Part shown: in pieces, positions 6,409 through 14,287 of the stretch
Position numbering within the stretch: the first letter of the stretch is position 1
How the letters are laid out: each line of letters begins with the position of its first letter
Assembly (NCBI GenBank): GCA_003250865.1
Contig: QKJH01000192.1
Span: forward strand, 1-14,965
Reading direction: 5' to 3'
Origin: Alphaproteobacteria bacterium
GTDB taxonomy: Bacteria; Pseudomonadota; Alphaproteobacteria; Micavibrionales; SZUA-601
Length of the DNA stretch: 14,965 nt
Made by a program: the position numbers and the translations under genes
Notes under the pieces: model-generated
Database searches by the model: none
Told to the model about the DNA's origin: nothing
Seen by the model: the letters and a program-made list of their open reading frames with translations, nothing else

Positions 6409-6423
6409 ATAAGGGGAATGGTG

Positions 6424-7647
6424 ATGGCAAAGGTTATTGAAGGCAGTTACGAAGGCAAATTAAAGGCAAAGTCGTCCTCCTTGGCTGCAGAAATACATTT
6501 AATGCTGGAAGATGATGCTCGCATATCGGTGGAAACATTGACGATTTTGAGTGAAATTTTTCAAAAGCAACCGCTTATTGCGGCGGACAACAATGTTCTT
6601 ATGGTCTTTTCCAGTCTTATTAACACAAAAGATGCCGAACTTTCCAGAAATCCGGAAGTCGTTCCGGGGCGTGAGGATTACCTGTCTGTCATGAGTGATT
6701 TTAACGCGGTTCTATCCAAACACGGGTTGGAGGAAAAAGAGGCAGATGAAAATATATTCTGGTATGCAACAAGGGTTCTAAATTTTACTCAAGGGGTTTC
6801 CGGTAATAAAGCCGATCCGGTTATTAAGCAGACAATAGATATTTTTTCAAAGCAGGATGGCTCAAAAATCGATGTTTTAGGCAGTATTGATAACATCGCC
6901 CGTAACAATGTATTGCGCTATTCCGATAATATCCGCTCCTACGCCTTAAACAAACTGTCGGGTAGAAGTTTTGAAAAACGGATTCACACAGCCTCGTCAA
7001 TTTTGAAAGATCCTGCCTCTTCGAAGAAAATCTGTGCAGTGGCGCTGGAAACCCAAATTAGGGATGAGTTGCGTTTTTTGAAGAGCGAGAAGAAAACGCT
7101 GACCCCGGAGCAGGAGAAAGAGATTTTCACCCCCCTTATTGGCATGGTAAGCGGTAAAGACAAAGCAAAAGGCAATTTTGCCGTTAGTGCGTTATCCCAT
7201 CTTGGAATGGATGACTATGTTATTCAGGATGAAACAATTCTGGAAGATATGGCGGATGCGTTTATTCAACATGCCCGTTCGGCTTCTAAGGATGGATACG
7301 TCCATACGGCTTTGGAAAGTTTGACGGTTTTAAGGCCGGAGATGATGCAGAATAGAGTTAAAGGGTATGTGATTAACCATGTTAAGGATTTAACGTTTTC
7401 TGAGCGTGATGACTACAGCGCCACCCAAGTGGTGAATAATGTTCTGGAAGGCAAAAAACAGATTTGTATGTCACCGCTCTTGGGACGCGGCAAAGCCAAG
7501 CGTATTATCGAGGATTTCAAACGGGGCAAAGACATCATCGCCGCTGCTCAAAAGCGTGAGGAGGATGCCAGACGTAACGATACCTTGAATAATCTGAACA
7601 AATTATCGGGCCGTGAAATCTCGTCACCAAACTGTTTGCATATCTAA
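6424..7647 (+). CDS. Unrecognised 407-residue, probably all-helical cytosolic protein
   Basis: I do not recognise this protein. The frame is open from ATG 6391, but I choose ATG 6424 (MAKVIEGSYEG) because AAGGGG lies 7 bases upstream and the promoter would start transcription after 6391. There is no signal peptide or membrane helix. The composition suggests a long array of amphipathic helices, perhaps an alpha-solenoid of HEAT/ARM type (for example residues 140-215 and 245-325), ending in a basic, charged helix near 355-390. The hexapeptide NKLSGR occurs twice, at 176-181 and at 392-397 close to the C-terminus. It stands alone: divergent from dusA and tail-to-tail with lnt, whose stop is 3 bases away. 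Base composition looks somewhat more AT-rich than its neighbours by eye. No catalytic motif is apparent. Confidence 0.82.
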   Translation: MAKVIEGSYEGKLKAKSSSLAAEIHLMLEDDARISVETLTILSEIFQKQPLIAADNNVLMVFSSLINTKDAELSRNPEVVPGREDYLSVMSDFNAVLSKHGLEEKEADENIFWYATRVLNFTQGVSGNKADPVIKQTIDIFSKQDGSKIDVLGSIDNIARNNVLRYSDNIRSYALNKLSGRSFEKRIHTASSILKDPASSKKICAVALETQIRDELRFLKSEKKTLTPEQEKEIFTPLIGMVSGKDKAKGNFAVSALSHLGMDDYVIQDETILEDMADAFIQHARSASKDGYVHTALESLTVLRPEMMQNRVKGYVINHVKDLTFSERDDYSATQVVNNVLEGKKQICMSPLLGRGKAKRIIEDFKRGKDIIAAAQKREEDARRNDTLNNLNKLSGREISSPNCLHI

Positions 7648-7650
7648 AGT

Positions 7651-9156
7651 CTAAAATCGGCTGAACAGCGTTGGTTCAATCGGCATGGGCAAGGGGGTAT
7701 CCAATATCCCTTCGTCATGCAGGCCAATCGTACCAACCAGTCGTCCCACCGGATCAATTACTGCTGAAATACCCGTGCCGGCACTGCGCACAAGGGGGAG
7801 GCCTTGCTCGACCGCTCGGGTGCGGGCAATAGCCAGATGCTGAAGCGGGCCTGTCGAATAGCCGTACCAGCCGTCATTGGTCACATTGATTATCCAGTCA
7901 GGCCTGTTGTCTTCATTCAAAGCAGATTTTCCCGGGAATATTACTTCATAGCAAACCAGTGGTGAAAAGGTCGGGATACCATCAATGTGTGCCGTGGTAA
8001 CACCGTTTCCGGCTGTGAATTCCAATCCGCCGCCGGCTACGGGATTAACGGGTAAATATTCGGCAAGCGGCATATATTCTCCGAACGGTACCAGATGGGA
8101 TTTGTTATAGTGGTAGAGCTCTTTTCCATCCGTATTGAAAACGCTCAGACGGTTAAAGGCTTTTGGTTTTTCTATGGCATCGCCATAATCGATATCCAAT
8201 ACACCCGTCAGCAACAAAGTATCTTTTCCCAGATATTGTTCTAGAAAGTCACTAAAGCGGGTATCATTTTTAATAACGGAGGGCAGGGCAGTTTCTGGCC
8301 AGATGACAATGTCGGGATTGATGCCGTCTTCCGTTTCTGACAGGGTAAGATGTTTGGTAAAATTCTCGCCCAACCTGTCATAATTCCATTTATCCTTTTG
8401 TGCGATATTGGCTTGAACAAGGCGCAGGTTGGTATTGGTGTCAAGCGAGGTTTGATTGCACAATAAATGAACACAGCCAAATAGAATATTTAATAAAACT
8501 GTTGCCGCAACAAATTGAAATAACATATTGTTTTTAATTGATTTATTTGTTTTATATAGTGGGGTGGCCATTGCCCAGATAACGGTTAAAAAGCTAAGGC
8601 CGTAAATCCCGAAAACCGATACGGATTGCAACATGACCAACAGAGGCGTGGTTGCCCATGTATAGCCAATCATACTCCACGGAAAACCGGTGAACAGCGT
8701 GCCGCGTGCAATTTCCGACAGCCACCACAATACGGCGAAAGTCAGAATATTCCATTGCGTTTTTTGTTCGCGGCGCAGCGGTTTGAACGCCATGGCCAGC
8801 AAGCCGTTATACAAGGAAAGATAGGCTGGAAAGCCGAATATCGCCAGCGGGTACGCCCAGGCAAACTGCCATCCGTTGACCAGTAAAGCATTGCCAATCC
8901 AGTAAAGGCCGACAACATGGTAAAACAGGGAAAACAGAAAACCGCGGATAAACAGTGCGCGATAGGATTGTGTAGCCATCAGTAGCTGATAAAGAGCAGG
9001 AAAGCTAACGAGCAGTATCGGAAAAATATGAAAGGGCGGCAGAGCCAGCGCCAACAGGGCGCCAGACACCATGGCGGCACGGTTGGGCTTTTGCTCAATC
9101 ATAGCCACGGCATAACGCCGCAGGGAGTCAAAACCGTTTTGCAGCCGTTGTTTCAT
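7651..9156 (-). CDS. lnt: Apolipoprotein N-acyltransferase Lnt
   Basis: 501 residues. Lnt transfers an acyl chain from a phospholipid to the N-terminal diacylglyceryl-cysteine of lipoproteins at the periplasmic face of the inner membrane. About eight hydrophobic helices fill residues 25-228, after which the nitrilase-fold domain runs to about 485. The Glu-Lys-Cys triad is intact: E288 in WPETALP, K352 in NKSHLVPFGEY and C402 in PLVCYEVIFP. E360 and the NVTNDGWYG loop (424-432) are also conserved, as is LVQANIAQ at the domain start. Translation begins one base after the corC stop (TAA, G, ATG), with only a weak ribosome site, so it is probably translationally coupled to corC. It closes the miaB-phoH-ybeY-corC-lnt cluster. 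Confidence 0.97.
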   Translation of the reverse strand: MKQRLQNGFDSLRRYAVAMIEQKPNRAAMVSGALLALALPPFHIFPILLVSFPALYQLLMATQSYRALFIRGFLFSLFYHVVGLYWIGNALLVNGWQFAWAYPLAIFGFPAYLSLYNGLLAMAFKPLRREQKTQWNILTFAVLWWLSEIARGTLFTGFPWSMIGYTWATTPLLVMLQSVSVFGIYGLSFLTVIWAMATPLYKTNKSIKNNMLFQFVAATVLLNILFGCVHLLCNQTSLDTNTNLRLVQANIAQKDKWNYDRLGENFTKHLTLSETEDGINPDIVIWPETALPSVIKNDTRFSDFLEQYLGKDTLLLTGVLDIDYGDAIEKPKAFNRLSVFNTDGKELYHYNKSHLVPFGEYMPLAEYLPVNPVAGGGLEFTAGNGVTTAHIDGIPTFSPLVCYEVIFPGKSALNEDNRPDWIINVTNDGWYGYSTGPLQHLAIARTRAVEQGLPLVRSAGTGISAVIDPVGRLVGTIGLHDEGILDTPLPMPIEPTLFSRF

Positions 9157-9157
9157 C

Positions 9158-10084
9158 TTAGCTGTTGTCCGTTATGATTTTGGTCGGCAGGTTGCTGACA
9201 CATAAGCGTTTGACCCGGCGCGGATCAGCATCCAGAATTTCCATTTCAATACCGCTTCCGGGGTGCACTACAATTTCACCGCGGGTTGGCAGGTGACTGG
9301 CACAAGACAGTGCCAAGCCGCCCATTGTATCGATATCTTCGCGTTCATCATCATTGAGAATTTTGCCGTAAATGGCCTCGATATCCTCGACATACAGGCG
9401 GGCATCAACAATCAAGGATCCATCGGCGCGTTCGACAATCACGGTCGCGTTGTCATCGTCATGCTCATCGTTCATTTCGCCAACGATGGCTTCGACCAAA
9501 TCGCCAACCGCTACCAGGCCGTCAATGCCGCCAAACTCATCAATGACCATGGCCAGATGTTTTTTTGAGTTACGCATTTCCAGCATCAAGTCCAAAACCG
9601 GAATAGCCGGAGAGACAATCATCACTTCGCGCATAATGTCGGGGATAACGATTTTCTTTCCCTGAGCCAGACATTTCAGAATATCTTTGACGGTAATACA
9701 ACCGACAATATCATCCAGTGTTTCGCGATAAACGGGAATGCGGTTATAGGGTTTTTCACCAAGCAGGGTAATAATTTCCTCGTGCCCTGTATTAATGTCC
9801 ACGGCAACAATATCGGCACGCGGTATCATCACGTCCACAGCGCATAGCTTGGACAGGCTAAGCACATTGGCAATCAAGGTGCGTTCCTGGCTGTCAAGGT
9901 TGGTTTCAAAACCGGAGGAAGAGGTTGTCGTATCTTCGTCGCTGCCGTCCAATAGCTCTTCAATGGCATCGCGCACATTGTTGTCGGATTTTGATTTACG
10001 GCGAAATTTTAACCACCCGAGGGGCGAACTACTCTCTCCATCATCATCGTTTGTGGAGAGGTTAGAAAAATGGCTGTCAGACAT
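9158..10084 (-). CDS. corC: CorC/YbeX-like CBS-pair protein (soluble HlyC/CorC family)
   Basis: 308 residues without a membrane domain. A charged, low-complexity N-terminus (DDDGESSS, RRKSKSDNN, DGSDEDTTTSSS) is followed by two CBS domains at about 83-140 (VMIPRADIVAVDI, NRIPVYRETLDDIVGCITVKDI) and 148-205 (LAMVIDEFGGIDGLVAVGDLVEAIVGEM), and a CorC_HlyC domain at about 215-300. E. coli YbeX, also called CorC, has this layout and the same place between ybeY and lnt. It has been linked both to magnesium/cobalt homeostasis and to ribosome metabolism; the molecular activity is not settled. The start at ATG 10084 has AAGGG 15 bases upstream, longer than ideal. The gap after ybeY is 40 bases and lnt follows by one base. 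Confidence 0.93.
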   Translation of the reverse strand: MSDSHFSNLSTNDDDGESSSPLGWLKFRRKSKSDNNVRDAIEELLDGSDEDTTTSSSGFETNLDSQERTLIANVLSLSKLCAVDVMIPRADIVAVDINTGHEEIITLLGEKPYNRIPVYRETLDDIVGCITVKDILKCLAQGKKIVIPDIMREVMIVSPAIPVLDLMLEMRNSKKHLAMVIDEFGGIDGLVAVGDLVEAIVGEMNDEHDDDNATVIVERADGSLIVDARLYVEDIEAIYGKILNDDEREDIDTMGGLALSCASHLPTRGEIVVHPGSGIEMEILDADPRRVKRLCVSNLPTKIITDNS

Positions 10085-10124
10085 TGTTTGTTTATTTAAC
10101 CCTTACTATTGCAGACACAGATTC

Positions 10125-10625
10125 TTATATACCATCATTATACGGTGATGGAAGCCCGATGTCAGTCAAAATTTTCATTTCCAGTTCTTCCATGACTTGT
10201 GCGTCATCATCGTCGATATGGTCAAACCCTAAAAGATGCAAAATGCCGTGGCACAGCATATGCGCCGTATGGTTTTCAACGGTTTTACTTTGCTCGGCGG
10301 CTTCACGCACGATGGTTTCATAGGCAATGATAATATCACCCAGTGCCAGTGGTGAGGGCAGGCGCATCGTCTGCGCCCAGTCGTCAATCTGTGGAAAGGA
10401 CAGGACATTGGTCGGTTTATCCTTGCCGCGGTACTGTTTGTTCAATGTTTGGATAAAAGCATCATCCGTCAGAACAATGCTGATTTCCGCCGCTGTCAAA
10501 GAGGGCATGGCCTGTGCAATGGCACCGGTGATTACGCTATCGAACAGTTTTTGCGATGTTTCCAGTAGCGGTGCCCACTGTTCGCATTCAACAGAATAGT
10601 CGATAATGTGCGGATTATTTACCAT
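10125..10625 (-). CDS. ybeY: Endoribonuclease YbeY (rRNA maturation factor)
   Basis: 166 residues from ATG 10625. A longer in-frame start at 10676 would add 17 residues inside phoH and is unlikely given the usual length near 155. YbeY is a zinc-dependent single-strand RNase needed for 16S rRNA 3'-end processing and ribosome quality control. The signature HGILHLLGFDH is complete, with the metal ligands H126, H130 and H136, and the upstream YRGKDKPTNVLSFP block (65-78) contains the conserved arginine R66. The start overlaps the phoH stop by 11 bases (ATGGTAAATAA), a classic arrangement for coupled translation; no strong separate ribosome site is seen. The PhoH-YbeY-CorC order matches E. coli ybeZ-ybeY-ybeX. 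Confidence 0.96.
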   Translation of the reverse strand: MVNNPHIIDYSVECEQWAPLLETSQKLFDSVITGAIAQAMPSLTAAEISIVLTDDAFIQTLNKQYRGKDKPTNVLSFPQIDDWAQTMRLPSPLALGDIIIAYETIVREAAEQSKTVENHTAHMLCHGILHLLGFDHIDDDDAQVMEELEMKILTDIGLPSPYNDGI

Positions 10626-11637
10626 GCCCGTTTCCGTTACCGTTGCCTTCACGCACTTCTTTGGCTTTTTTCTCATAGGCTTTGATGATGGTGGCTACCA
10701 ACGGGTGGCGCACGACATCCTCGGATGAAAACTCGCAAATCTTGATGCCTTTTTCCTCTTTCAGCAACTCAACCGCTTCGGCCAAGCCGGAAATCTGGCC
10801 GCGCGGCAAGTCGGTCTGGGTAATGTCACCGTTGATAATCATGCGTGAATCCTCACCCAGGCGGGTCAGAAGCATTTTCATCTGCATCGAGGTGGTGTTC
10901 TGTGCTTCGTCCAATACGACAAAACAGTTGGCCAGTGTCCGCCCGCGCATAAAGGCAAGCGGTGCAATTTCGATTTTACCTTCGGCCATCAATTTGACCA
11001 TGTGATCGGTGGGTATCATATCGCTAAGCGCGTCATAGATAGGGCGCAGATACGGGTCGATTTTTTCCTGCATGTCACCGGGAAGAAAACCAAGATTTTC
11101 ACCGGCTTCAACAGCAGGGCGCGAGAAAATCAGTTTGTTCACCGTACCGCCGAGCAGCTTTTCCACGGCTTTGGCCACGGCCAGATAGGTTTTACCCGTA
11201 CCGGCCGGGCCGATACCGAATACCAGATCATTTTCGTCAATGGCTTTCATGTAATTGCTTTGTGCGGTCGAACGCGGCGCAATGCTTTTCCGGTTGGTTT
11301 TGACGTTCTTGGACGGATGGGTAAAGGATTCCATCGCCAGCTCTTTGGATTGTTTGTCCGCACGTGAGGTAGCAATGCGTAAAGCCGCATCCACGTCCGA
11401 TGTTTCGATTGGTTCGCCATTTTGCAATCTATCCCATAACGCATCAATCGCCTGATGGGCGGTTGTTACCTCGGCATGAGCACCTTCAATGGTCAATACA
11501 TTGCCCATGCTTTCCAGGGATACACCCAAGAAGCTTTCAATGTGGCGGAGGTTTTTATTCTGTTCCCCGAACAGTTCGGGAAGGAGGGCGTTATCGTCAA
11601 AATGCAATTCTAGAATACGGTTGGATTTTTTGGCCAT
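10615..11637 (-). CDS. phoH: PhoH-like ATPase (YbeZ)
   Basis: 340 residues. It has an N-terminal KH-like or related RNA-binding segment (about 10-75: IESFLGVSLESMGNVLTIEG), then the PhoH P-loop NTPase domain from about 120. Walker A is GPAGTGKT at 143-150, Walker B is VVLDEAQN at 240-247, and the family block SRPAVEAGENLGFLPGDMQEKIDPYLRPIYD lies at 172-202. PhoH/YbeZ is a cytosolic ATPase, considered an RNA helicase-like partner of YbeY. The C-terminus is a short glycine-asparagine run (GNGNGNGHGK) within which the ybeY start codon is embedded. AAAGG lies about 13 bases before the ATG. The gap to miaB upstream is 84 bases. Confidence 0.96.
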   Translation of the reverse strand: MAKKSNRILELHFDDNALLPELFGEQNKNLRHIESFLGVSLESMGNVLTIEGAHAEVTTAHQAIDALWDRLQNGEPIETSDVDAALRIATSRADKQSKELAMESFTHPSKNVKTNRKSIAPRSTAQSNYMKAIDENDLVFGIGPAGTGKTYLAVAKAVEKLLGGTVNKLIFSRPAVEAGENLGFLPGDMQEKIDPYLRPIYDALSDMIPTDHMVKLMAEGKIEIAPLAFMRGRTLANCFVVLDEAQNTTSMQMKMLLTRLGEDSRMIINGDITQTDLPRGQISGLAEAVELLKEEKGIKICEFSSEDVVRHPLVATIIKAYEKKAKEVREGNGNGNGHGK

Positions 11638-11721
11638 TCGTGACTCGAAACCTTTTAAATAGTGAATGATGCCGACAAGTTTATCATTATTCTGATTTCG
11701 GACAAGTCCGTTTCTCAGGCA

Positions 11722-13074
11722 TTAATCAATAATATCGATTTCGCCGGACAGGCTGCTGGCCGTGGCGCGTTTGATTTTTACATTGACCATTTGGCCGAAC
11801 AGACGCTCATTGCCTTTGACATGCACGGACTGCATATAGGGTGAGCGGCCGATAAGCTGGCCTTCATCGCGTCCTTTGCGGTCGAATAGCACGGGCAGAG
11901 TCTGACCGATAAAGCTTTTGTTATAGGTGGATTGCTGATCGGTTATCAGGGATTGCAGGCGAGCCAGTCGGCTGTCCTTGTCTTTCTCCAGAACCTGATT
12001 TTTCATGATGGCGGCCGGCGTTCCGGGACGCGCCGAGTATTTGAACGAATAGCAAGAGCCGTAAACCACATCGCGGACAATGCTCATCGTATCCTCGAAA
12101 TCTTCATCCGTTTCGCCGGGAAAACCGACAATAATGTCCGAAGACAGGGAAATGTCGGGACGCACGGCGCGCAGCTTGGCAATAATCTCGCGGTATTCCT
12201 CGTGCGTGTGCTTGCGGTTCATGGCTTTGAGGATTTTGTTCGAGCCGCTTTGAATCGGCAGGTGCAAGTAAGGCATCAACTTGTCTATTTCACCATGGGC
12301 ATTAATCAAATCGTCCTGCATATCGCACGGGTGCGAGGTGGTGTAACGGATACGGGAAAGGCCGTCAATATCGGCGAGGGATTTAATGACATCGGCCAGT
12401 GTCCATTCCTTGCCGTTCGGTCCCGTGCCGTGATAGCCGTTGACATTTTGTCCCAGCAGGAAAATTTCCTGAGAGCCGGTTTCAACCAGCCGCTTGGCTT
12501 CATCCAGAATGGATTGTACGGGGCGTGAAAACTCGCTGCCGCGGGTATAGGGCACGACGCAAAAGGTACAGAATTTGTCACAGCCTTCCTGAACAGCCAC
12601 AAAGGCGGAAGGACCCGGGCTTTCATGTTCTTCGGGCAAATAGTCGAATTTTGATTCAACGGGGAAGTCGGTATTGACGACGCGGTTTTTGTCTTCGCCG
12701 GTTACTTTGGCTACCATTTGCGGCAATTGGTGATAGACCTGCGGGCCGAACACCAGATCGACATAGGGGGCTCGGTCAAGAATAACATCGCCTTCGGCTT
12801 GAGCAACGCATCCGGCCACGGCAATCACTGTTTTCTTTCCTTGCTCTTCACGACGCGTTTTATGCGGGCGCATCCGTCCCAAATCGGAAAAGACTTTTTC
12901 GGTGGCTTTCTCGCGGATATGGCAGGTATTCAGGACGAGCATATCGGCATCATCCGGTGTATCGACTTGCTCATAACCCATGGGAATCAGAACATCGGCA
13001 ATTTTCTGGGAGTCATAGACATTCATCTGACAGCCCCATGTTTTTATAAAGAGTTTTTTCTTTGCAAAAGCCAC
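11722..13074 (-). CDS. miaB: tRNA-2-methylthio-N6-dimethylallyladenosine synthase MiaB
   Basis: 450 residues starting with GTG at 13074; AAAAGG lies 10 bases upstream and no better start is near. MiaB is a radical-SAM methylthiotransferase that modifies i6A37 of tRNAs reading codons that begin with U. All six cluster cysteines are present: C15, C51 and C89 in the N-terminal UPF0004 domain (KTWGCQMN, LNTCHIREKATEK, AGCVAQ) hold the auxiliary [4Fe-4S], and C165, C169 and C172 (CDKFCTFC, then VVPYTRG) hold the radical-SAM cluster. SSDIIVGFPGETDEDF lies at about 306-321 and a TRAM domain fills the last 70 residues. Upstream is a divergent WecA-like gene. It heads the phoH-ybeY-corC-lnt cluster, as in E. 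coli and many alphaproteobacteria, and links the window's tRNA-modification and Fe-S themes. Confidence 0.97.
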   Translation of the reverse strand: MAFAKKKLFIKTWGCQMNVYDSQKIADVLIPMGYEQVDTPDDADMLVLNTCHIREKATEKVFSDLGRMRPHKTRREEQGKKTVIAVAGCVAQAEGDVILDRAPYVDLVFGPQVYHQLPQMVAKVTGEDKNRVVNTDFPVESKFDYLPEEHESPGPSAFVAVQEGCDKFCTFCVVPYTRGSEFSRPVQSILDEAKRLVETGSQEIFLLGQNVNGYHGTGPNGKEWTLADVIKSLADIDGLSRIRYTTSHPCDMQDDLINAHGEIDKLMPYLHLPIQSGSNKILKAMNRKHTHEEYREIIAKLRAVRPDISLSSDIIVGFPGETDEDFEDTMSIVRDVVYGSCYSFKYSARPGTPAAIMKNQVLEKDKDSRLARLQSLITDQQSTYNKSFIGQTLPVLFDRKGRDEGQLIGRSPYMQSVHVKGNERLFGQMVNVKIKRATASSLSGEIDIID

Positions 13075-13126
13075 GTTTTATAAACCTTTTCCCTGTATTG
13101 TGCTCTTGTTCTTTTTACGAACAGGC

Positions 13127-13207
13127 GTACCGTTTTACCTCATTCACACTGTAAAAGTAAAGGCTAAACACGCCATCCCCCTTGTTTTGGATGGAAAAAA
13201 ACGGTAC
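13127..13207. repeat. Nested inverted repeats in the miaB / WecA-like divergent gap
   Basis: GTACCGTTTT (13127-13136) and its exact reverse complement AAAACGGTAC (13198-13207) bound an 81-bp segment. Inside lie a second pair, TTTTAC/GTAAAA (13133-13138 and 13151-13156), and a third, CCATCC-N10-GGATGG (13173-13194). The segment occupies about half of the 176-base non-coding gap between the two start codons. It could be a structured leader of the WecA-like gene, a regulatory site or a small miniature-transposon-like relic; there is no flanking target duplication that I can see. Confidence 0.5.
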
Positions 13208-13250
13208 TTTGATGGCATAACAATATTTCCTATAAAGGAATTTGTACCAA

Positions 13251-14282
13251 ATGGGTAGTGTTTTCTTGTTTTTTGTTACCGTGATTAACAGCTTCGCCGC
13301 TTCGGCGATTCTTACACGCGTTGTTATTGACTATCTTATCAAAAAATCGTTTTTGGATACACCGAATGCCCGCTCTTCGCATGATGTTCCAACGCCGCGC
13401 GGAGCCGGGTTGGCACTGATGCCGCTGATAATTTTCGGTATGGTCATGAATCTGGCGCTGCATGAAGGGCAGATTATCCACCAGAACAGCTATCTGACCG
13501 TGCTGGTGTCGGTGATTTTTCTCAGCCTGATTTCGTGGTTGGATGATGTCCGCAAAAAAGGACTGTCAGCCAAAGTTCGTCTGTTAGCTCAGATTGTGGT
13601 TGTGGCAGCGCCTTTATGTTTTCTTGATAATGACACGTTGGTATTTCAGGGTTTTCTGCCGTTGTGGCTGGATAGGGTAGTGGCGGCTTTCGCATGGCTG
13701 TGGTTTATCAATCTGTTTAATTTTATGGACGGTATTAACGGTATATCCGGGGTACAGACGGTTTCGATGATGCTGGGGATATTGGTTTTATATGCTGTAC
13801 AGGATATTGGCACCGAATATTCTGCACTGACGGCGGCACTGATTATTGGAGCAGCGCTGGGCTTTCTGGTCTGGAACTGGGGTAAAGCTAAGATATTCCT
13901 TGGCGATATTGGCAGTATCGGTCTGGGGTATCTATGCGGCTTTCTTCTGTTGCTTTTGGCGGCTGATGGATCATTATGGGCGGCGCTGGCTCTACCGCTA
14001 TACTATGTGATGGATGCGACGGTCACATTGCTCAAGCGCATCATCAACCGCGAAAAAATCTGGGAAGCCCACCGTAAACATTATTATCAAGCGGCTACGG
14101 TCAAGGGCGCACTTTCCCATGCCCAAACGGCACTGTCCATTGCCAGTGTCAATGCGGTTTTAATTGTTCTGGCTCTCTATAGCACAACAGCCGGAGCGTG
14201 GATATTGCTGCCGGCTGTTATTGTTGTTTATGCCCTGATGCGCTATTTCAAATATTGCAAGCGCAAAGCCTCCAAAGAATAA
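13251..14282 (+). CDS. WecA/MraY-like polyprenyl-phosphate sugar-1-phosphate transferase
   Basis: 343 residues from ATG 13251. An in-frame TTG at 13242 has only 2 bases from the AAGGA motif, the ATG has 11. It is a polytopic inner-membrane protein with about ten hydrophobic helices. Family motifs are all visible: SWLDDVRKKG with the Asp pair D98-D99, FNFMDGING with N157 and D160, FLGDIGS with D219, and the cytosolic HRKHYYQ loop (274-280). Such enzymes (glycosyltransferase family 4, PF00953) transfer a sugar-1-phosphate, often GlcNAc-1-P, from UDP-sugar to undecaprenyl phosphate and start O-antigen, enterobacterial common antigen or capsule synthesis. The HDVPTPRGAGLAL and HRKHYYQ segments suggest the WecA-like branch and not MraY. 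No other polysaccharide gene is in the window, so the polymer it serves is unknown. It ends 5 bases from the opposing mscS stop. Confidence 0.9.
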   Translation: MGSVFLFFVTVINSFAASAILTRVVIDYLIKKSFLDTPNARSSHDVPTPRGAGLALMPLIIFGMVMNLALHEGQIIHQNSYLTVLVSVIFLSLISWLDDVRKKGLSAKVRLLAQIVVVAAPLCFLDNDTLVFQGFLPLWLDRVVAAFAWLWFINLFNFMDGINGISGVQTVSMMLGILVLYAVQDIGTEYSALTAALIIGAALGFLVWNWGKAKIFLGDIGSIGLGYLCGFLLLLLAADGSLWAALALPLYYVMDATVTLLKRIINREKIWEAHRKHYYQAATVKGALSHAQTALSIASVNAVLIVLALYSTTAGAWILLPAVIVVYALMRYFKYCKRKASKE

Positions 14283-14287
14283 GGATA

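Noticed and set aside
6391..6423. Upstream in-frame ATG adding 11 residues to the 6424 gene
   Set aside because: It has no ribosome-binding site and lies before the predicted transcript start near 6395; AAGGGG is well placed only for 6424.
11699..11710. CGGAC-AA-GTCCG palindrome between miaB and phoH
   Set aside because: The loop is too small for a full hairpin and there is no U-tract; continuous transcription from miaB to phoH is more likely, and a chance palindrome cannot be excluded.
11932..12528. Long plus-strand open frame (198 codons) opposite miaB
   Set aside because: It lies entirely antisense to the well-conserved miaB, resembles no family and has no ribosome site; it is a by-product of miaB codon usage.
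13173..13201. CCATCC-N10-GGATGG stem followed by an A-tract as a terminator
   Set aside because: The tract is A on the plus strand and precedes the stem on the minus strand, so neither strand has a stem followed by U residues.
13209..13236. TTGATG-16-TATAAA as promoter of the WecA-like gene
   Set aside because: Its -10 overlaps the AAGGA ribosome-binding site, so the transcript would lack that site.
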